The notes beneath the pieces were generated by a model that was not told the origin of the DNA, did not search any database, and saw only the letters and a program-made list of their open reading frames with translations. The position numbers and the translations under genes are program-made. From NCBI RefSeq assembly GCF_902859855.1, contig NZ_CADIKH010000009.1, positions 1-64,000 of the forward strand: 64,000 nucleotides of DNA, in the 5' to 3' direction. Below, piece by piece: positions 1 through 7,686 of this stretch (the stretch's first letter is position 1; each line of letters begins with the position of its first letter). The stretch is from Paraburkholderia humisilvae (GTDB taxonomy: Bacteria; Pseudomonadota; Gammaproteobacteria; Burkholderiales; Burkholderiaceae).

Positions 1-12
1 CCGGATTGGCAA
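1..12 (-). repeat. Partial shufflon recombination site, cut by the window edge
   Basis: The first 12 bases match the last 12 of the 19-bp sites at 399-417 and 686-704, in the same orientation. The rest of the site and the cassette it serves would lie to the left of the window. Confidence 0.7.
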
Positions 13-173
13 GCAGGTCACGCTGGAGTGTTTTTGCGACTTTATTGCTCGATACGTGGGGTTGGGAGCACAGAGGACCGTGACCGATTGAAATACCATT
101 GTCACATTCAACATACTTAAAAGCCGAAGACGTAATGCCGAGTCACAAACTCAAAACTCCACTTACGTAGTCA

Positions 174-404
174 CTAGTTGTAGTCGAAGCAGTTCACCGA
201 AACGGCTGCGTCATAAGAGCTGACCGCCCACTCGCTATTTCCCAGGAACGTGACACCTCCAGCCGGGTTTCCATCGGAGCAGCCGTTGTTATTGATAACC
301 GCCGTGGCACAGTACTTGTGCGTACCTGGTATCGGCGTGTAGGTACTCGCGCAGGTATTCGCGGAATAGGTGCTGATGACGGGTTCGAACGTTCGATCCC
401 ACAC
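174..404 (-). CDS. Silent alternative C-terminus of shufflon pilus adhesin PilV
   Basis: This open frame starts inside the recombination site at 399-417. Read through the site it gives C-Q-S-G-V-W, the junction peptide expected where a PilV constant region joins a variable tail. It continues for about 75 residues rich in Ser, Thr, Tyr and Gly with scattered Cys, and ends in NCFDYN. Such tails form the tip-adhesin end that selects recipient surface structures in thin-pilus plasmids such as R64. It has no ribosome-binding site of its own, so it should be expressed only after inversion fuses it to pilV. The pilV constant part is not in the window. The cassette assignment is strong from the site match; receptor specificity is unknown. 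Confidence 0.72.
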   Translation of the reverse strand: MWDRTFEPVISTYSANTCASTYTPIPGTHKYCATAVINNNGCSDGNPAGGVTFLGNSEWAVSSYDAAVSVNCFDYN

Positions 405-417
405 ACCGGATTGGCAA
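399..417 (-). repeat. Shufflon recombination site (sfx-like)
   Basis: The minus-strand sequence TTGCCAATCCGGTGTGTGG differs by one base from the published R64 sfx consensus GTGCCAATCCGGTNNNTGG, as recalled. It sits exactly at the 5' end of the cassette on 174-404. Confidence 0.82.
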
Positions 418-445
418 GGCGATCACAAGATGGCGAGCGCCGTCG

Positions 446-691
446 TCACATACCCGCACCGGGCACATTGAGGCAGTTCACGATGACCTGCCCAGCGTAG
501 CTACCCCAAGCGATGTCGTCGCCCCACCAGTTGTTACTTCCGTCCGTGTACACCTTTTGCCAGCCACCTGTCGGGTCACCGCCTAGTTCGCCGATGGCGC
601 AGTAGGCGTGCACGCCAAGATAGTTTCCGGTCGTGAACGGTGTTATCGAATACGTCGATACAGAGAAGGTTCCAGAGGCGACCCTCCACAC
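446..691 (-). CDS. Silent alternative C-terminus of shufflon pilus adhesin PilV
   Basis: This second cassette starts in the site at 686-704 with the same junction peptide (C-Q-S-G-V-W). It runs for about 81 residues and ends in VNCLNVPGAGM. It resembles the neighbouring cassette in layout: a Val/Ser-rich start, an AYCA motif in the middle (KYCA in the other), and a V-N-C motif near the end. The central residues differ, as expected for alternative receptor-binding tails. It has no own ribosome-binding site and is in silent orientation if pilV lies to the left and reads rightward. Confidence 0.72.
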   Translation of the reverse strand: MWRVASGTFSVSTYSITPFTTGNYLGVHAYCAIGELGGDPTGGWQKVYTDGSNNWWGDDIAWGSYAGQVIVNCLNVPGAGM

Positions 692-704
692 GCCGGATTG
701 GCAA
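686..704 (-). repeat. Shufflon recombination site (sfx-like)
   Basis: The minus-strand sequence TTGCCAATCCGGCGTGTGG shares 18 of 19 bases with the site at 399-417 and has the same orientation. It is the site nearest the recombinase gene and marks the right border of the shufflon. Confidence 0.82.
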
Positions 705-881
705 TCGCATCTAGCTCCTGCTCGTCAGTCGTAAGTGGCCGAGTTACAGGTTCGGCTGGAGCGGCACATCTGGCGAGCACCACTCGCTTCGCGACGCGAT
801 CGGGCCATAAATTCCGACAATTGTAGGATGACGACTATTGTCTGCGAGATGCAGAATTCTGGCTGTTCTCTTGCGGCCAGA

Positions 882-1124
882 ATGACAAGCTACAGTCGAG
901 CCTTTGGTAAGGCACTCCGCGGTTTCCGGAAAGCAACGAAGAGCACGCAGGATGCTCTCGCAAGCGAAGCCGGACTTGACCGAACCTATATTTCCCTCCT
1001 TGAGTTGGGGCAGCGATCCCCTACGCTAGACACGATGTTTGCTTTGTGTCAGGCGCTCAATATTTCCCTCGCCGAGATGGCTGCCGCGATTGAGGCAGCT
1101 TTACCTCCTCATTTGGACGAGTGA
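882..1124 (+). CDS. XRE-family helix-turn-helix regulator
   Basis: The 80-residue protein is almost entirely one Cro/C1-type HTH domain: a first helix (FGKALRGFRKA), then T-Q-D-A-L-A-S-E-A-G-L as recognition scaffold, YISLLELGQRSP and a Leu-rich last helix. I chose the ATG at 882 because the domain starts there. In-frame ATGs at 828 and 849 are possible; none has a strong ribosome-binding site. It ends 10 bp before the recombinase start, so the two genes are probably cotranscribed and the regulator may control shufflon inversion. It is also one candidate reader of the recurrent palindromes elsewhere in the window, but that is speculation. Confidence 0.8.
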   Translation: MTSYSRAFGKALRGFRKATKSTQDALASEAGLDRTYISLLELGQRSPTLDTMFALCQALNISLAEMAAAIEAALPPHLDE

Positions 1125-1134
1125 GGGACGGTGC

Positions 1135-2286
1135 GTGTCGGAAATTCTCGTGGCCGAATCTGCCGGAAGAAGGGTGCTCGTCAAGGAAGCTCTGAAGAAG
1201 TATACGGAGCGGATCTCCATCGGCAAGCGCGGGTACCAGCAGGAGCGATATCGAGCAAAGATGATTGGCCGGTCGTTCCTGGGTAAGCTCGAGTTGCCCG
1301 CCGTGACGTCGGTCGATATTGCGAACTATCGCGACATGCGGCTCGGCAGCATTTCCCGGAACACGAACAAGCCCGTATCGGGGAATACGGTGCGCCTAGA
1401 ACTGGCGCTACTCAGCGACATGTTCAATGTCGGAATCATCGAATGGGGTGAATGCAAGGACAACCCCGTCTCACGAGTCCGCAAACCGAAGCTCCCGCCG
1501 GGAAGAGATCGTCGCGTAACGTGGGGCGAAGAGCGACGGATTCTGCGCGCGGCCGCAGCCTACCAGAACGATCAGGTGTATTCGATCGTCGTGCTCGCCA
1601 TAGAAACGGCCATGCGACAAGGGGAAATCCTTGGCCTCACATGGGAGAACATCGACCTACGTGCCCGTATCGCTCACCTTCCAATAACAAAGAACGGCAC
1701 AAAACGTGACGTCCCCTTGTCGCTGCGGGCCGTCGATGCGCTCAGCCGAAGGGGAGTGAAAACGGAAGGATCAGTCTTTTCCTACACGTCCGACGGGTTC
1801 AAAAGCGCTTGGCGATTGATTCTGAAGCGGGCTCGCGTCCAGGATCTGCACTTTCACGATCTTCGACACGAGGCGGTATCGCGGCTGTTCGAGCTCGGGA
1901 CGTTGGACGTCATGGAAGTTGCGACTATTTCAGGCCACAAGAGCATGCAGATGCTCAAGCGGTATACGCACCTGAAGGCATCGAATCTGGTGGCAAAGCT
2001 CGACGGAAAGCGGATGCTCAATAAGGGTAAGAAAGTAATCACGCAAGCGGTGATTCCTTACCCTGCAATCGTGGGCAACAATCCTCACGGGACGACGTTG
2101 CAATTCATCGATTTCCCGCACCTGCGCGTGGATGGTGGCTCTGTGGACGACGTGGCTACCCGGGCGAAGGACATCCTGCTGCGCGAGTTGGTCAACCTGG
2201 TCAGGGACTCGAAGAAGGCGCCGGCGCCGACGCCTCCGCTCGAATATTCTGAAGATGCCCACGTGCTTCTCATTGATCCACTGTAA
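1135..2286 (+). CDS. rci: Shufflon-specific tyrosine recombinase Rci
   Basis: The 383-residue tyrosine recombinase has the full catalytic set: R161 (ETAMRQGE), H241 and R244 (HDLRHEAVSR), H268 (GHKSM) and Y277 (RYTHLK). Its length is close to R64 Rci, recalled as 384 residues. It has a C-terminal extension after the tyrosine of about 100 residues, the part that in Rci helps recognise the asymmetric arm of the site. I use the GTG at 1135, preceded by GAGGGACGG; the longer frame from 1039 overlaps the regulator gene. Its position beside three sfx-like sites and PilV cassettes supports the specific call over a generic integrase. It should invert DNA between oppositely oriented sites. Confidence 0.87.
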   Translation: MSEILVAESAGRRVLVKEALKKYTERISIGKRGYQQERYRAKMIGRSFLGKLELPAVTSVDIANYRDMRLGSISRNTNKPVSGNTVRLELALLSDMFNVGIIEWGECKDNPVSRVRKPKLPPGRDRRVTWGEERRILRAAAAYQNDQVYSIVVLAIETAMRQGEILGLTWENIDLRARIAHLPITKNGTKRDVPLSLRAVDALSRRGVKTEGSVFSYTSDGFKSAWRLILKRARVQDLHFHDLRHEAVSRLFELGTLDVMEVATISGHKSMQMLKRYTHLKASNLVAKLDGKRMLNKGKKVITQAVIPYPAIVGNNPHGTTLQFIDFPHLRVDGGSVDDVATRAKDILLRELVNLVRDSKKAPAPTPPLEYSEDAHVLLIDPL

Positions 2287-2309
2287 TGCGGTGGCGTTGA
2301 CCATGCAGG

Positions 2310-2777
2310 TCAGCCTGAGGGCATGAGTCCCCACGACTTGAGGATTCGCTGGATGGCAGTAGCGTACTGATCGCGGTAGCGCGGCGTTTCGGAATGGTAC
2401 GAACCGATGGCGGCCCACGTGTTCCCGTACTTGACCATCTTCTGCTTGAGCTGCCAAGCGGCAACGTAGATGTTGACGCACTGGTCTCGCAGAGAGGACG
2501 GACTTACTCCATAAGCCTCAAGCTCCGGAAAGTGAATCGAGTTGATCTGCAATTCACCCACGTCGATCGAGCCGTTGGAGTTGCGATGTACGGCCGTGGG
2601 GTCACCTTTGGATTCGTACCAGGCAATGGCCCGAAGAACGTTCGGGTTTACCGATTGATACGCAGCGGCGTTGTCGAAGCAGTCTGCCCGGGCGGATTGC
2701 ACTGCGGTCAACAGCACAAGGGCCACCCCGGGCACTAACCCCGCAAGCCGACGACGGATGCGAAGGCTGGCGTGCAA
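2310..2777 (-). CDS. Lytic transglycosylase, SLT/VirB1/IagB type
   Basis: The 155-residue exported protein has a signal peptide (Arg-rich start, then GLVPGVALVLLTAVQSARA). The lysozyme-like core follows: AIAWYESKGDP with the catalytic Glu in the E-S motif, then GELQINSIHF, and later NIYVAAWQLKQ and AAIGSYHS. Proteins of this class cut peptidoglycan locally so that a conjugation or pilus machine can be built; R64 encodes one (PilT) in its thin-pilus operon. Its start overlaps the end of the next leftward gene by 43 bp, so it is probably the last gene of the leftward block. It faces rci convergently. Confidence 0.85.
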   Translation of the reverse strand: MHASLRIRRRLAGLVPGVALVLLTAVQSARADCFDNAAAYQSVNPNVLRAIAWYESKGDPTAVHRNSNGSIDVGELQINSIHFPELEAYGVSPSSLRDQCVNIYVAAWQLKQKMVKYGNTWAAIGSYHSETPRYRDQYATAIQRILKSWGLMPSG

Positions 2778-3148
2778 AGCGAGCTCCCTGGGCGGAAGTG
2801 GGAACGGATACCACGTCCATCCGAGTCGTCGGAGTTCGAGGAATCGATGTCGTACTTCGAGGCAACCTCTGAAAGCTTCGTGTTGAGGCTCTCGAGCTTG
2901 ACTAGCAGGCGGTTAAGGCGAACCAGCAGCCACGCGAGCGCCGGCGTCAGCTTCGTGCCGGACATTGCCGCCGAATAGGTGTCGACGACATCACCGTTTC
3001 GCTCGACTAGGCTATTCTTCACGCCCTCCATACGTAGGAACAGCTCGTACAGATCGGCCCGGCCGTCGCCGTTGCCGCGCAGTTGCGCAGGAACGCTCCG
3101 ACGATCGATTTGCGCGTATTCGCACATGTATTGGTTGGTCACGCTCAT
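2735..3148 (-). CDS. Hypothetical protein, 137 residues
   Basis: The start at 3148 has a strong AAGGAG ribosome-binding site 5 bases upstream; the longer open frame reaching 3511 is not used. The protein begins MSVTNQYMCEY. It has an amphipathic, Leu-rich helical middle (LAWLLVRLNRLLVKLESLN) that could form a coiled coil, then an Asp/Ser-rich linker. I do not recognise a family. It lies between the segregation genes and the transglycosylase on the same strand. Confidence 0.7.
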   Translation of the reverse strand: MSVTNQYMCEYAQIDRRSVPAQLRGNGDGRADLYELFLRMEGVKNSLVERNGDVVDTYSAAMSGTKLTPALAWLLVRLNRLLVKLESLNTKLSEVASKYDIDSSNSDDSDGRGIRSHFRPGSSLCTPAFASVVGLRG

Positions 3149-3218
3149 GGTTTTCTCCTTGATTTGTCTTACAGGAGTCAATCTACCGAACTTCGTCTGT
3201 GTTTCTATCCCTGTTGTT

Positions 3219-3611
3219 TCAGTCCGGCAGCCACGCGAACGGCGCTTGGGATGCGTCCACCACAAGACCACCAGTTGCTGCGACGGGGTTGGCCTCTGCA
3301 GCCGGCGGAAGGGATTGCGGTGCCGTCGAGGTTTCCCGGACATCAGCACTGCGGGCTGGACGTTGTGGCTCAACTGCCGCAGCCGGCAACAGCGCGATCG
3401 CGGTGGCGCTTCGCGAATGAGACAGCTTGACGATATCGGCAACTGACTTGATCGGTCCGTGCAATTCCTCGAGGTGAGCGCCGAGCTCGGCAAGACGGAG
3501 GAGCTCGGCATTTGCGTCCGAGCCTTCCTCGAGACGTTCCATATGGCGGCGAACGGCGTGATGCGTGGGCACCGTTATCCGGAGGCGCATGGCGGAAGGA
3601 GGGCGTGCCAT
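3219..3611 (-). CDS. Probable DNA-binding partner of the ParM-like protein (ParR/StbB role)
   Basis: The 130-residue protein is encoded 11 bp after the actin-like gene on the same strand, with a GAGGGAAG ribosome-binding site. The N-terminus (MRLRITVPTHHAVRRHMERL) looks like a short beta strand followed by a helix, as in ribbon-helix-helix adaptor proteins. The C-terminal half is Ala/Pro-rich and probably disordered. In type II segregation systems the gene after parM encodes the adaptor linking filament to centromere. The role is inferred mainly from position and size; sequence similarity could not be tested. Confidence 0.6.
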   Translation of the reverse strand: MARPPSAMRLRITVPTHHAVRRHMERLEEGSDANAELLRLAELGAHLEELHGPIKSVADIVKLSHSRSATAIALLPAAAVEPQRPARSADVRETSTAPQSLPPAAEANPVAATGGLVVDASQAPFAWLPD

Positions 3612-3622
3612 GGTCGCTTCCC

Positions 3623-4678
3623 TCAGGCCGCGGCGCGGCTGTTCGCGTCACGCGCCGCCCAGAATTCCCCCGCGAACTGAAAACCGCGGACATTGCTGTG
3701 GACGGGATCGGCGTCGGTGTGAATCTGGCTATGTGATTTGCCCAATTCCTTCTTCACGTAGCCCGCGAACAGATGTGCTCCACCGCCGGTGATCAGGATG
3801 TTGTCGATGTCGGAGATGTTTCCGATAGACAACAGCATTTCGTTGATTGCGTCTTCAACGATCTGCGTCACGATTGGACGCATCGGCGCGATGTTCACCT
3901 CGCGGCCGTTGATATTCAGGGCGGCGCCGACGCGAAGAGCGTTGTCGATTCGCTGCATGGTCCGCGGGTTCAGAGTGAGGTCTGGAGCGATGTGTTCAGC
4001 CACTGCGCTAATGACGGCCCAGACCGACTTGGGAGTAGCGCTGCAACGGCCGGTTAAGGGCCGGGCTCCCTCGGTGACGAACCAGTCGAGCGTGCCGTAG
4101 CCGGCATCGATGACCAGATTCGTTTGGTATTGCATCGTTTCCAGAAGTTTGCGGGGGACCGCGTAGTTATAGAAAGCGCCGCTCGGTTGCGGGAAGACTT
4201 TTACGCGGCGCACGTCGACCTTGAGGATCTGGTCGTGCTGGACGGGATTAGGAACTTCGTGAACGCCGGTCAGGAGGCCTTTGAGTTCGTCGGCGTAGCG
4301 ATCGTAAGTGGTCAGAGGCAGACCGACCACCATGTAATCAACTGCCGACAGGCGCATCTTCTGAAGAGCGCCTAGGAAAAGTGCGCGGTAGATGCGGGTC
4401 GTCGAGTAAGCCGCTGCGACCTCGCGTTTGTAGATGCCCTTGGATTCCGTCAGGGCATCAGCGCCAACGGCATAACTCTCACCGTCTACAGTGACGACGA
4501 TCCGATCCGCCTTGCTCATGAGACCGCCGGTGAAATCCGACTGAGTAGCTCGGGGGGCGAGAGAAGGGAAGAGGCCGACTTGAGCGTCGGTGTCGATGTT
4601 GCGCTGCGAGGTGGTGTATTTGGTGTTGCCGTAGCCGACGTCGATGGCGCGAACGATGGGCGGGGTTGCCTTGCTCAT
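3623..4678 (-). CDS. parM: Actin-like plasmid segregation ATPase (ParM/StbA family)
   Basis: The 351-residue protein has actin-fold nucleotide motifs: phosphate 1 (AIDVGYGNTKY) near the N-terminus, phosphate 2 (VIDAGYGTLDWF) in the middle and an adenosine loop (ILITGGGAHLF) near the C-terminus. ParM-type proteins polymerise with ATP and push plasmid copies apart. I chose the ATG at 4678 because of the GGAG 8 bases upstream. Three palindromes of the form TTCTTGNCAAGAA lie upstream, one of them overlapping the ribosome-binding region, so the operon is probably autoregulated. The variant subgroup (ParM, StbA, Alp7A) is not resolved. Confidence 0.87.
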   Translation of the reverse strand: MSKATPPIVRAIDVGYGNTKYTTSQRNIDTDAQVGLFPSLAPRATQSDFTGGLMSKADRIVVTVDGESYAVGADALTESKGIYKREVAAAYSTTRIYRALFLGALQKMRLSAVDYMVVGLPLTTYDRYADELKGLLTGVHEVPNPVQHDQILKVDVRRVKVFPQPSGAFYNYAVPRKLLETMQYQTNLVIDAGYGTLDWFVTEGARPLTGRCSATPKSVWAVISAVAEHIAPDLTLNPRTMQRIDNALRVGAALNINGREVNIAPMRPIVTQIVEDAINEMLLSIGNISDIDNILITGGGAHLFAGYVKKELGKSHSQIHTDADPVHSNVRGFQFAGEFWAARDANSRAAA

Positions 4679-4683
4679 ATAGA

Positions 4684-4736
4684 TTCTCCACAAGAAGTTA
4701 ACAAAGCATATGGACTATTAAGATTCTTGGCAAGAA
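4684..4736. promoter_or_regulatory. Two palindromic operators at the parM promoter
   Basis: TTCTCCACAAGAA (4684-4696, imperfect) and TTCTTGGCAAGAA (4724-4736, 6-bp arms) both sit in the context AGATTCT-n3-CAAGAAGT, 40 bp apart start to start. The first overlaps the parM ribosome-binding site, the second the likely promoter. A third copy is at 5083-5095. Confidence 0.65.
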
Positions 4737-4749
4737 GTGAAGTGAAAAA

Positions 4750-4897
4750 TTGGCCAGTTATCGGCCAAGTGCGGGCGGTAAATGGCCTATATGCGGCCAA
4801 AGATCGGCCGGATACATGGATTGAGATGTGATGCGCGGCACGAAAATGTACCGCTCAGGGCCAGAAACAGGCCATTTATCGGCCAAGCGTGGCCGAT
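4750..4897. repeat. GGCC-n-CGGCCAA repeats, candidate centromere or iterons
   Basis: Three related units are seen: TTGGCCAGTTATCGGCCAAG (4750-4769), one beginning ATGGCCTATATGCGGCCAA (4782-4810, extended by a further CGGCC) and one beginning CAGGCCATTTATCGGCCAAG (4869-4897). Each is itself nearly palindromic. They lie just upstream of the parM operon, where ParR-type proteins bind their centromere. An origin iteron role is the alternative, but no replication initiator gene is in the window. Confidence 0.55.
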
Positions 4898-5082
4898 TTT
4901 CCGACGGTTGTCCGCAAAGTTAGCAGGACGATCGACCGAGCTGGCACACCGCTCGATCGTTTTGTGTGCAACTTGCAAAAGGTATTGTAAAGAGAGTGTC
5001 CTGCCATGTGGCGTGAGACACATGAGCAAAGGGGAGTTCGGGAATTTGTGTAAAAGGTAAAGGCGTAGTGAAGAGATTCAGA

Positions 5083-5095
5083 TTCTTGACAAGAA
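5083..5095. promoter_or_regulatory. Third copy of the parM-type palindrome
   Basis: TTCTTGACAAGAA in the context AGATTCTTGACAAGAACC, about 350 bp upstream of the two copies at the parM promoter. It could allow looping or mark a second, rightward promoter. Confidence 0.55.
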
Positions 5096-5705
5096 CCGTT
5101 TACCTATCTAATCTGCGAACCATCGATAGCACCGAACGGTGCGTTGATCGGCAGCTGGGCCGCTTCTAGCCACCGACGCCCGCACGTAGGCAGCGTCGGG
5201 GACCGGACGCGCAACGCGTCCAAAAGCAGGACAGTAGAGGCAATCGCCTCGCCCGAAATCCGATGAGGATCGCTCGGGCAAAACGCAACTGTGGTCCCAC
5301 GCGGATTCACTCGGCTCGCAAATCAGCGACGCCAAGCATCATCGCCCGCCAGAACCTTTCATACAGACAACGACACCTGATTGCACGATGACCTCCTGCG
5401 CGAATAGCGCCGGGTTGGTCCGGCAAGCGTCACGCATCGAGCGTGAGATCAGCCCTCAGCGTCTGCACTGGAAGCCTCCGGCGCAAGAAAGCGCTCGCCA
5501 CTTACATTCCGTCAGGAAGCATGTGGCGTGACGTTAGCAATATGGAATCGGTACACACCACCGACCCAAAATGTGTGATTGCTCCACGAGGAGCAGCCCG
5601 CCAGCCGCCTGACCTACACGGGCGGCATCCACTGGCGCGAAGCGCATGCGCTTCTAGTTATTCCGATGACTCCCATTCCGCTAGACGCGGCTTCGTGCGA
5701 AACGC

Positions 5706-5861
5706 ATGGAAGCCGACCTACCCGTTTTCGAGCGCCCGTTGAGGCGTATCGAGGGCGGGCCGGGTATCTGGCAACTTGCTCGAACTCCATCACGGGTTCG
5801 GAGGCTGCAAGGGAAGGAATGGGAGGAAGCAGATTCGTTCGGGAAGCGCTTAGGGCGCTAA
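5706..5861 (+). CDS. Possible small protein, 51 residues
   Basis: The frame begins MEADLPVFERPLRRIEGG and ends SFGKRLGR. It is more protein-like than the overlapping frames, being balanced in acidic and basic residues with a GIWQLAR stretch. There is no clear ribosome-binding site, and it follows a stop closely. It may be a fragment. Confidence 0.25.
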   Translation: MEADLPVFERPLRRIEGGPGIWQLARTPSRVRRLQGKEWEEADSFGKRLGR

Positions 5862-5907
5862 CCGAGAGTCAGGAGGATGCCGCACCTCTTAAAAATGCGA
5901 CAAAGGC

Positions 5908-5932
5908 CCCCCGCTTAGGACACAAGCGGGGG
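5908..5932. terminator. GC-rich hairpin, terminator-like without a T tract
   Basis: CCCCCGCTT (5908-5916) pairs perfectly with AAGCGGGGG (5924-5932) around a 7-base loop. No run of T follows, so it may instead be a leader structure for the integrase gene. Confidence 0.45.
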
Positions 5933-6109
5933 TGGCGCGAAAGCGCATCTGTACGGCCGAGGGATCGGTTGTGCAGTTCCGGAAGGTTCTAACGTAATGG
6001 CTCTGCCACCCCCCGTCGCTCCGGAAGGCGACAAGAATCACGTTGTAGGGATAGCAACAGAAACAGATCGCCGGCCTCAAGCCCGGAGGGATTGGTGCGC
6101 GTGCGCGCC

Positions 6110-6196
6110 GATTCCTGCGGGAATGAGGCCGGTTGAAGGATTCACGTGCTCACGCGCCTACCGATAGAGCACACAAGGGCAAGCAGGAATCAGGAG
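6110..6196 (+). promoter_or_regulatory. Leader inverted repeat next to the integrase ribosome-binding site
   Basis: GATTCCTGC (6110-6118) is perfectly complementary to GCAGGAATC (6183-6191), which directly abuts AGGAG (6192-6196). The left arm can also form a local hairpin (ATTCC-TGC-GGGAAT), so two mutually exclusive folds are possible. This hints at translational or attenuation control of the integrase. Confidence 0.4.
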
Positions 6197-6201
6197 TGAG
6201 G

Positions 6202-7686
6202 ATGACGGACTTCTTCAATACGGACGGTAAAGCAGCGGAAACGCCAAGGCACGGCGCGCAGGCTTCTATTCCTCACGGGAACTGGAGAAAGCAACTTTCC
6301 GACCTACTGAAGCAACAGGAGAACCTGCGGACGGTTCGTGGCGACCGGCGGGCAGCGGACAAGACGCTCGAAGCTCGAGGCCACATTCTTTACCAGGGGT
6401 TTCATGAGCTACGCATTCTCGGATACCGGTTCGACACGATTACCAGTTTCCGGCAGAAACACATGCAAGCGCTGGTGGATAAGTGGCTCGATGAGCGCAA
6501 GGCGGCGTCCACTATCCAGAACCGGATCACGACCTTCCGCATCTTCTGCAACTGGATCGGCAAGCCAGACCTCATTGGCTCGACCGCGCAGTACGTAAAA
6601 GACCCCAAACGCGCCACGCGCGTGCTCTCTGCGCAGACAGACAAGAGCTGGTCGGGAAATGGCGTGAACATCGACGAAAAGCTGGCGCAGATCAGGCAGG
6701 CTGACGAGCGCGCGGGGCTGATGCTGCTCGCCGGCCGGACGTGGGGACTGCGTCGACTGGAGATGGTCTGTATCCGTCCATACGCGACCGTCGTCGTGGG
6801 CGGAACCACGAACATCGTCGCATTCAGCGATGTGAAGGTGTCGCGTGAGGAGTTGAAGGCTGCGATCGCTGCGAGTGGTTCAGGACTTCCTATCAAGAAA
6901 GGCACGAAGGGCGGTCGATATCGTGTGCTTCCTCTGGACACGCCGGAGAAGATCGACGTACTCCGCCAGCTTCAGTCCGTGGTCCAGGACCACGACGGCT
7001 TTCTGGGGTGGCCAGGGGAGTCGCTCAAGACCAACGCCCGCCGTCTTTCGTACATCGCCAAGAAGTTCGGGCTGACCAAGGCCGATCTGGGCGTCACCCT
7101 TCACGGCCTGCGCCACGAGGTCGCGAATAACGAGTTCGAGCACCTGTCGGGGGTCCAGAGCGCTATCCGGGGGGGCAGCAGTCCGCTGCGTGGCGAAACG
7201 CGTGTTGCGGCACAACTGGTAGCCCAGCTTCTCGGACATTCCCGCGTGTCGATCATCAGCGCCTACTGCGGCAGCGTGATCAACCTTGGCGAAATCCAGA
7301 AGAACCGCGCGATCGCGGAGCTGGACGCGCTCCAGACTCATCTTGACGCGATCCGGGACGCGCTTGATCGCCACGGCTTCATCAGCCTCTACCTGGTCGG
7401 TGCTCGTGCGACAGGGAAGCGTCGTCCGCAGGACACGGCTGTTCCGTACGAGTTCATGACATTCGGGGAGACCGGACAGCCCACCTACGCGTTGCGCTCC
7501 GAGCTCGAGGCACTGCTTTCGGCGCCTGTGTACGTCCGCATCATGTCCGAGGAAGGGGACGAGGCGAGCGCGACTTACCTGAACAACATGCTTCAGGTGA
7601 TCGACGGCACGAACGCCGGGACGGACCAGAATGCTGGCGATTTCGGTCAGGACGATGGAGGGATCGATGCTGCTATTGAGTCGTGA
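6202..7686 (+). CDS. Tyrosine recombinase/integrase
   Basis: The 494-residue integrase has an N-terminal SAM-like core-binding region (about 60-125, with KAASTIQNRITTFRIF) and a catalytic domain containing R184 (WGLRRLE), H301 and R304 (HGLRHE), H346 (LLGHSRV) and Y355 (SAYCG). I chose the ATG at 6202 with AGGAG 5 bases upstream instead of the TTG at 6133. The C-terminal 130 residues form an extra domain of unknown role. It is unlike the shufflon recombinase and longer. It could resolve plasmid dimers or integrate DNA; no attachment site was identified. The next gene overlaps its end and is probably coupled. Confidence 0.82.
   Translation: MTDFFNTDGKAAETPRHGAQASIPHGNWRKQLSDLLKQQENLRTVRGDRRAADKTLEARGHILYQGFHELRILGYRFDTITSFRQKHMQALVDKWLDERKAASTIQNRITTFRIFCNWIGKPDLIGSTAQYVKDPKRATRVLSAQTDKSWSGNGVNIDEKLAQIRQADERAGLMLLAGRTWGLRRLEMVCIRPYATVVVGGTTNIVAFSDVKVSREELKAAIAASGSGLPIKKGTKGGRYRVLPLDTPEKIDVLRQLQSVVQDHDGFLGWPGESLKTNARRLSYIAKKFGLTKADLGVTLHGLRHEVANNEFEHLSGVQSAIRGGSSPLRGETRVAAQLVAQLLGHSRVSIISAYCGSVINLGEIQKNRAIAELDALQTHLDAIRDALDRHGFISLYLVGARATGKRRPQDTAVPYEFMTFGETGQPTYALRSELEALLSAPVYVRIMSEEGDEASATYLNNMLQVIDGTNAGTDQNAGDFGQDDGGIDAAIES

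Larger units (their letters stand above)
5096..6109. other. Gene-poor region upstream of the integrase
   Basis: About 1 kb without a convincing gene. Open frames on both strands are short, Arg/Ser-rich and lack ribosome-binding sites. It holds one possible 51-codon frame (5706-5861) and a GC hairpin (5908-5932). It could contain an origin or be decayed sequence. Confidence 0.5.

Noticed and set aside
735..881. Longer N-terminus of the XRE protein from 735
   Set aside because: The added residues are Arg-rich without strand or helix pattern, and no ribosome-binding site is present; the domain starts at 882.
1930..2481. 183-residue minus-strand frame across the end of rci and the transglycosylase
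   Set aside because: Arg/His-rich shadow of two well-supported genes.
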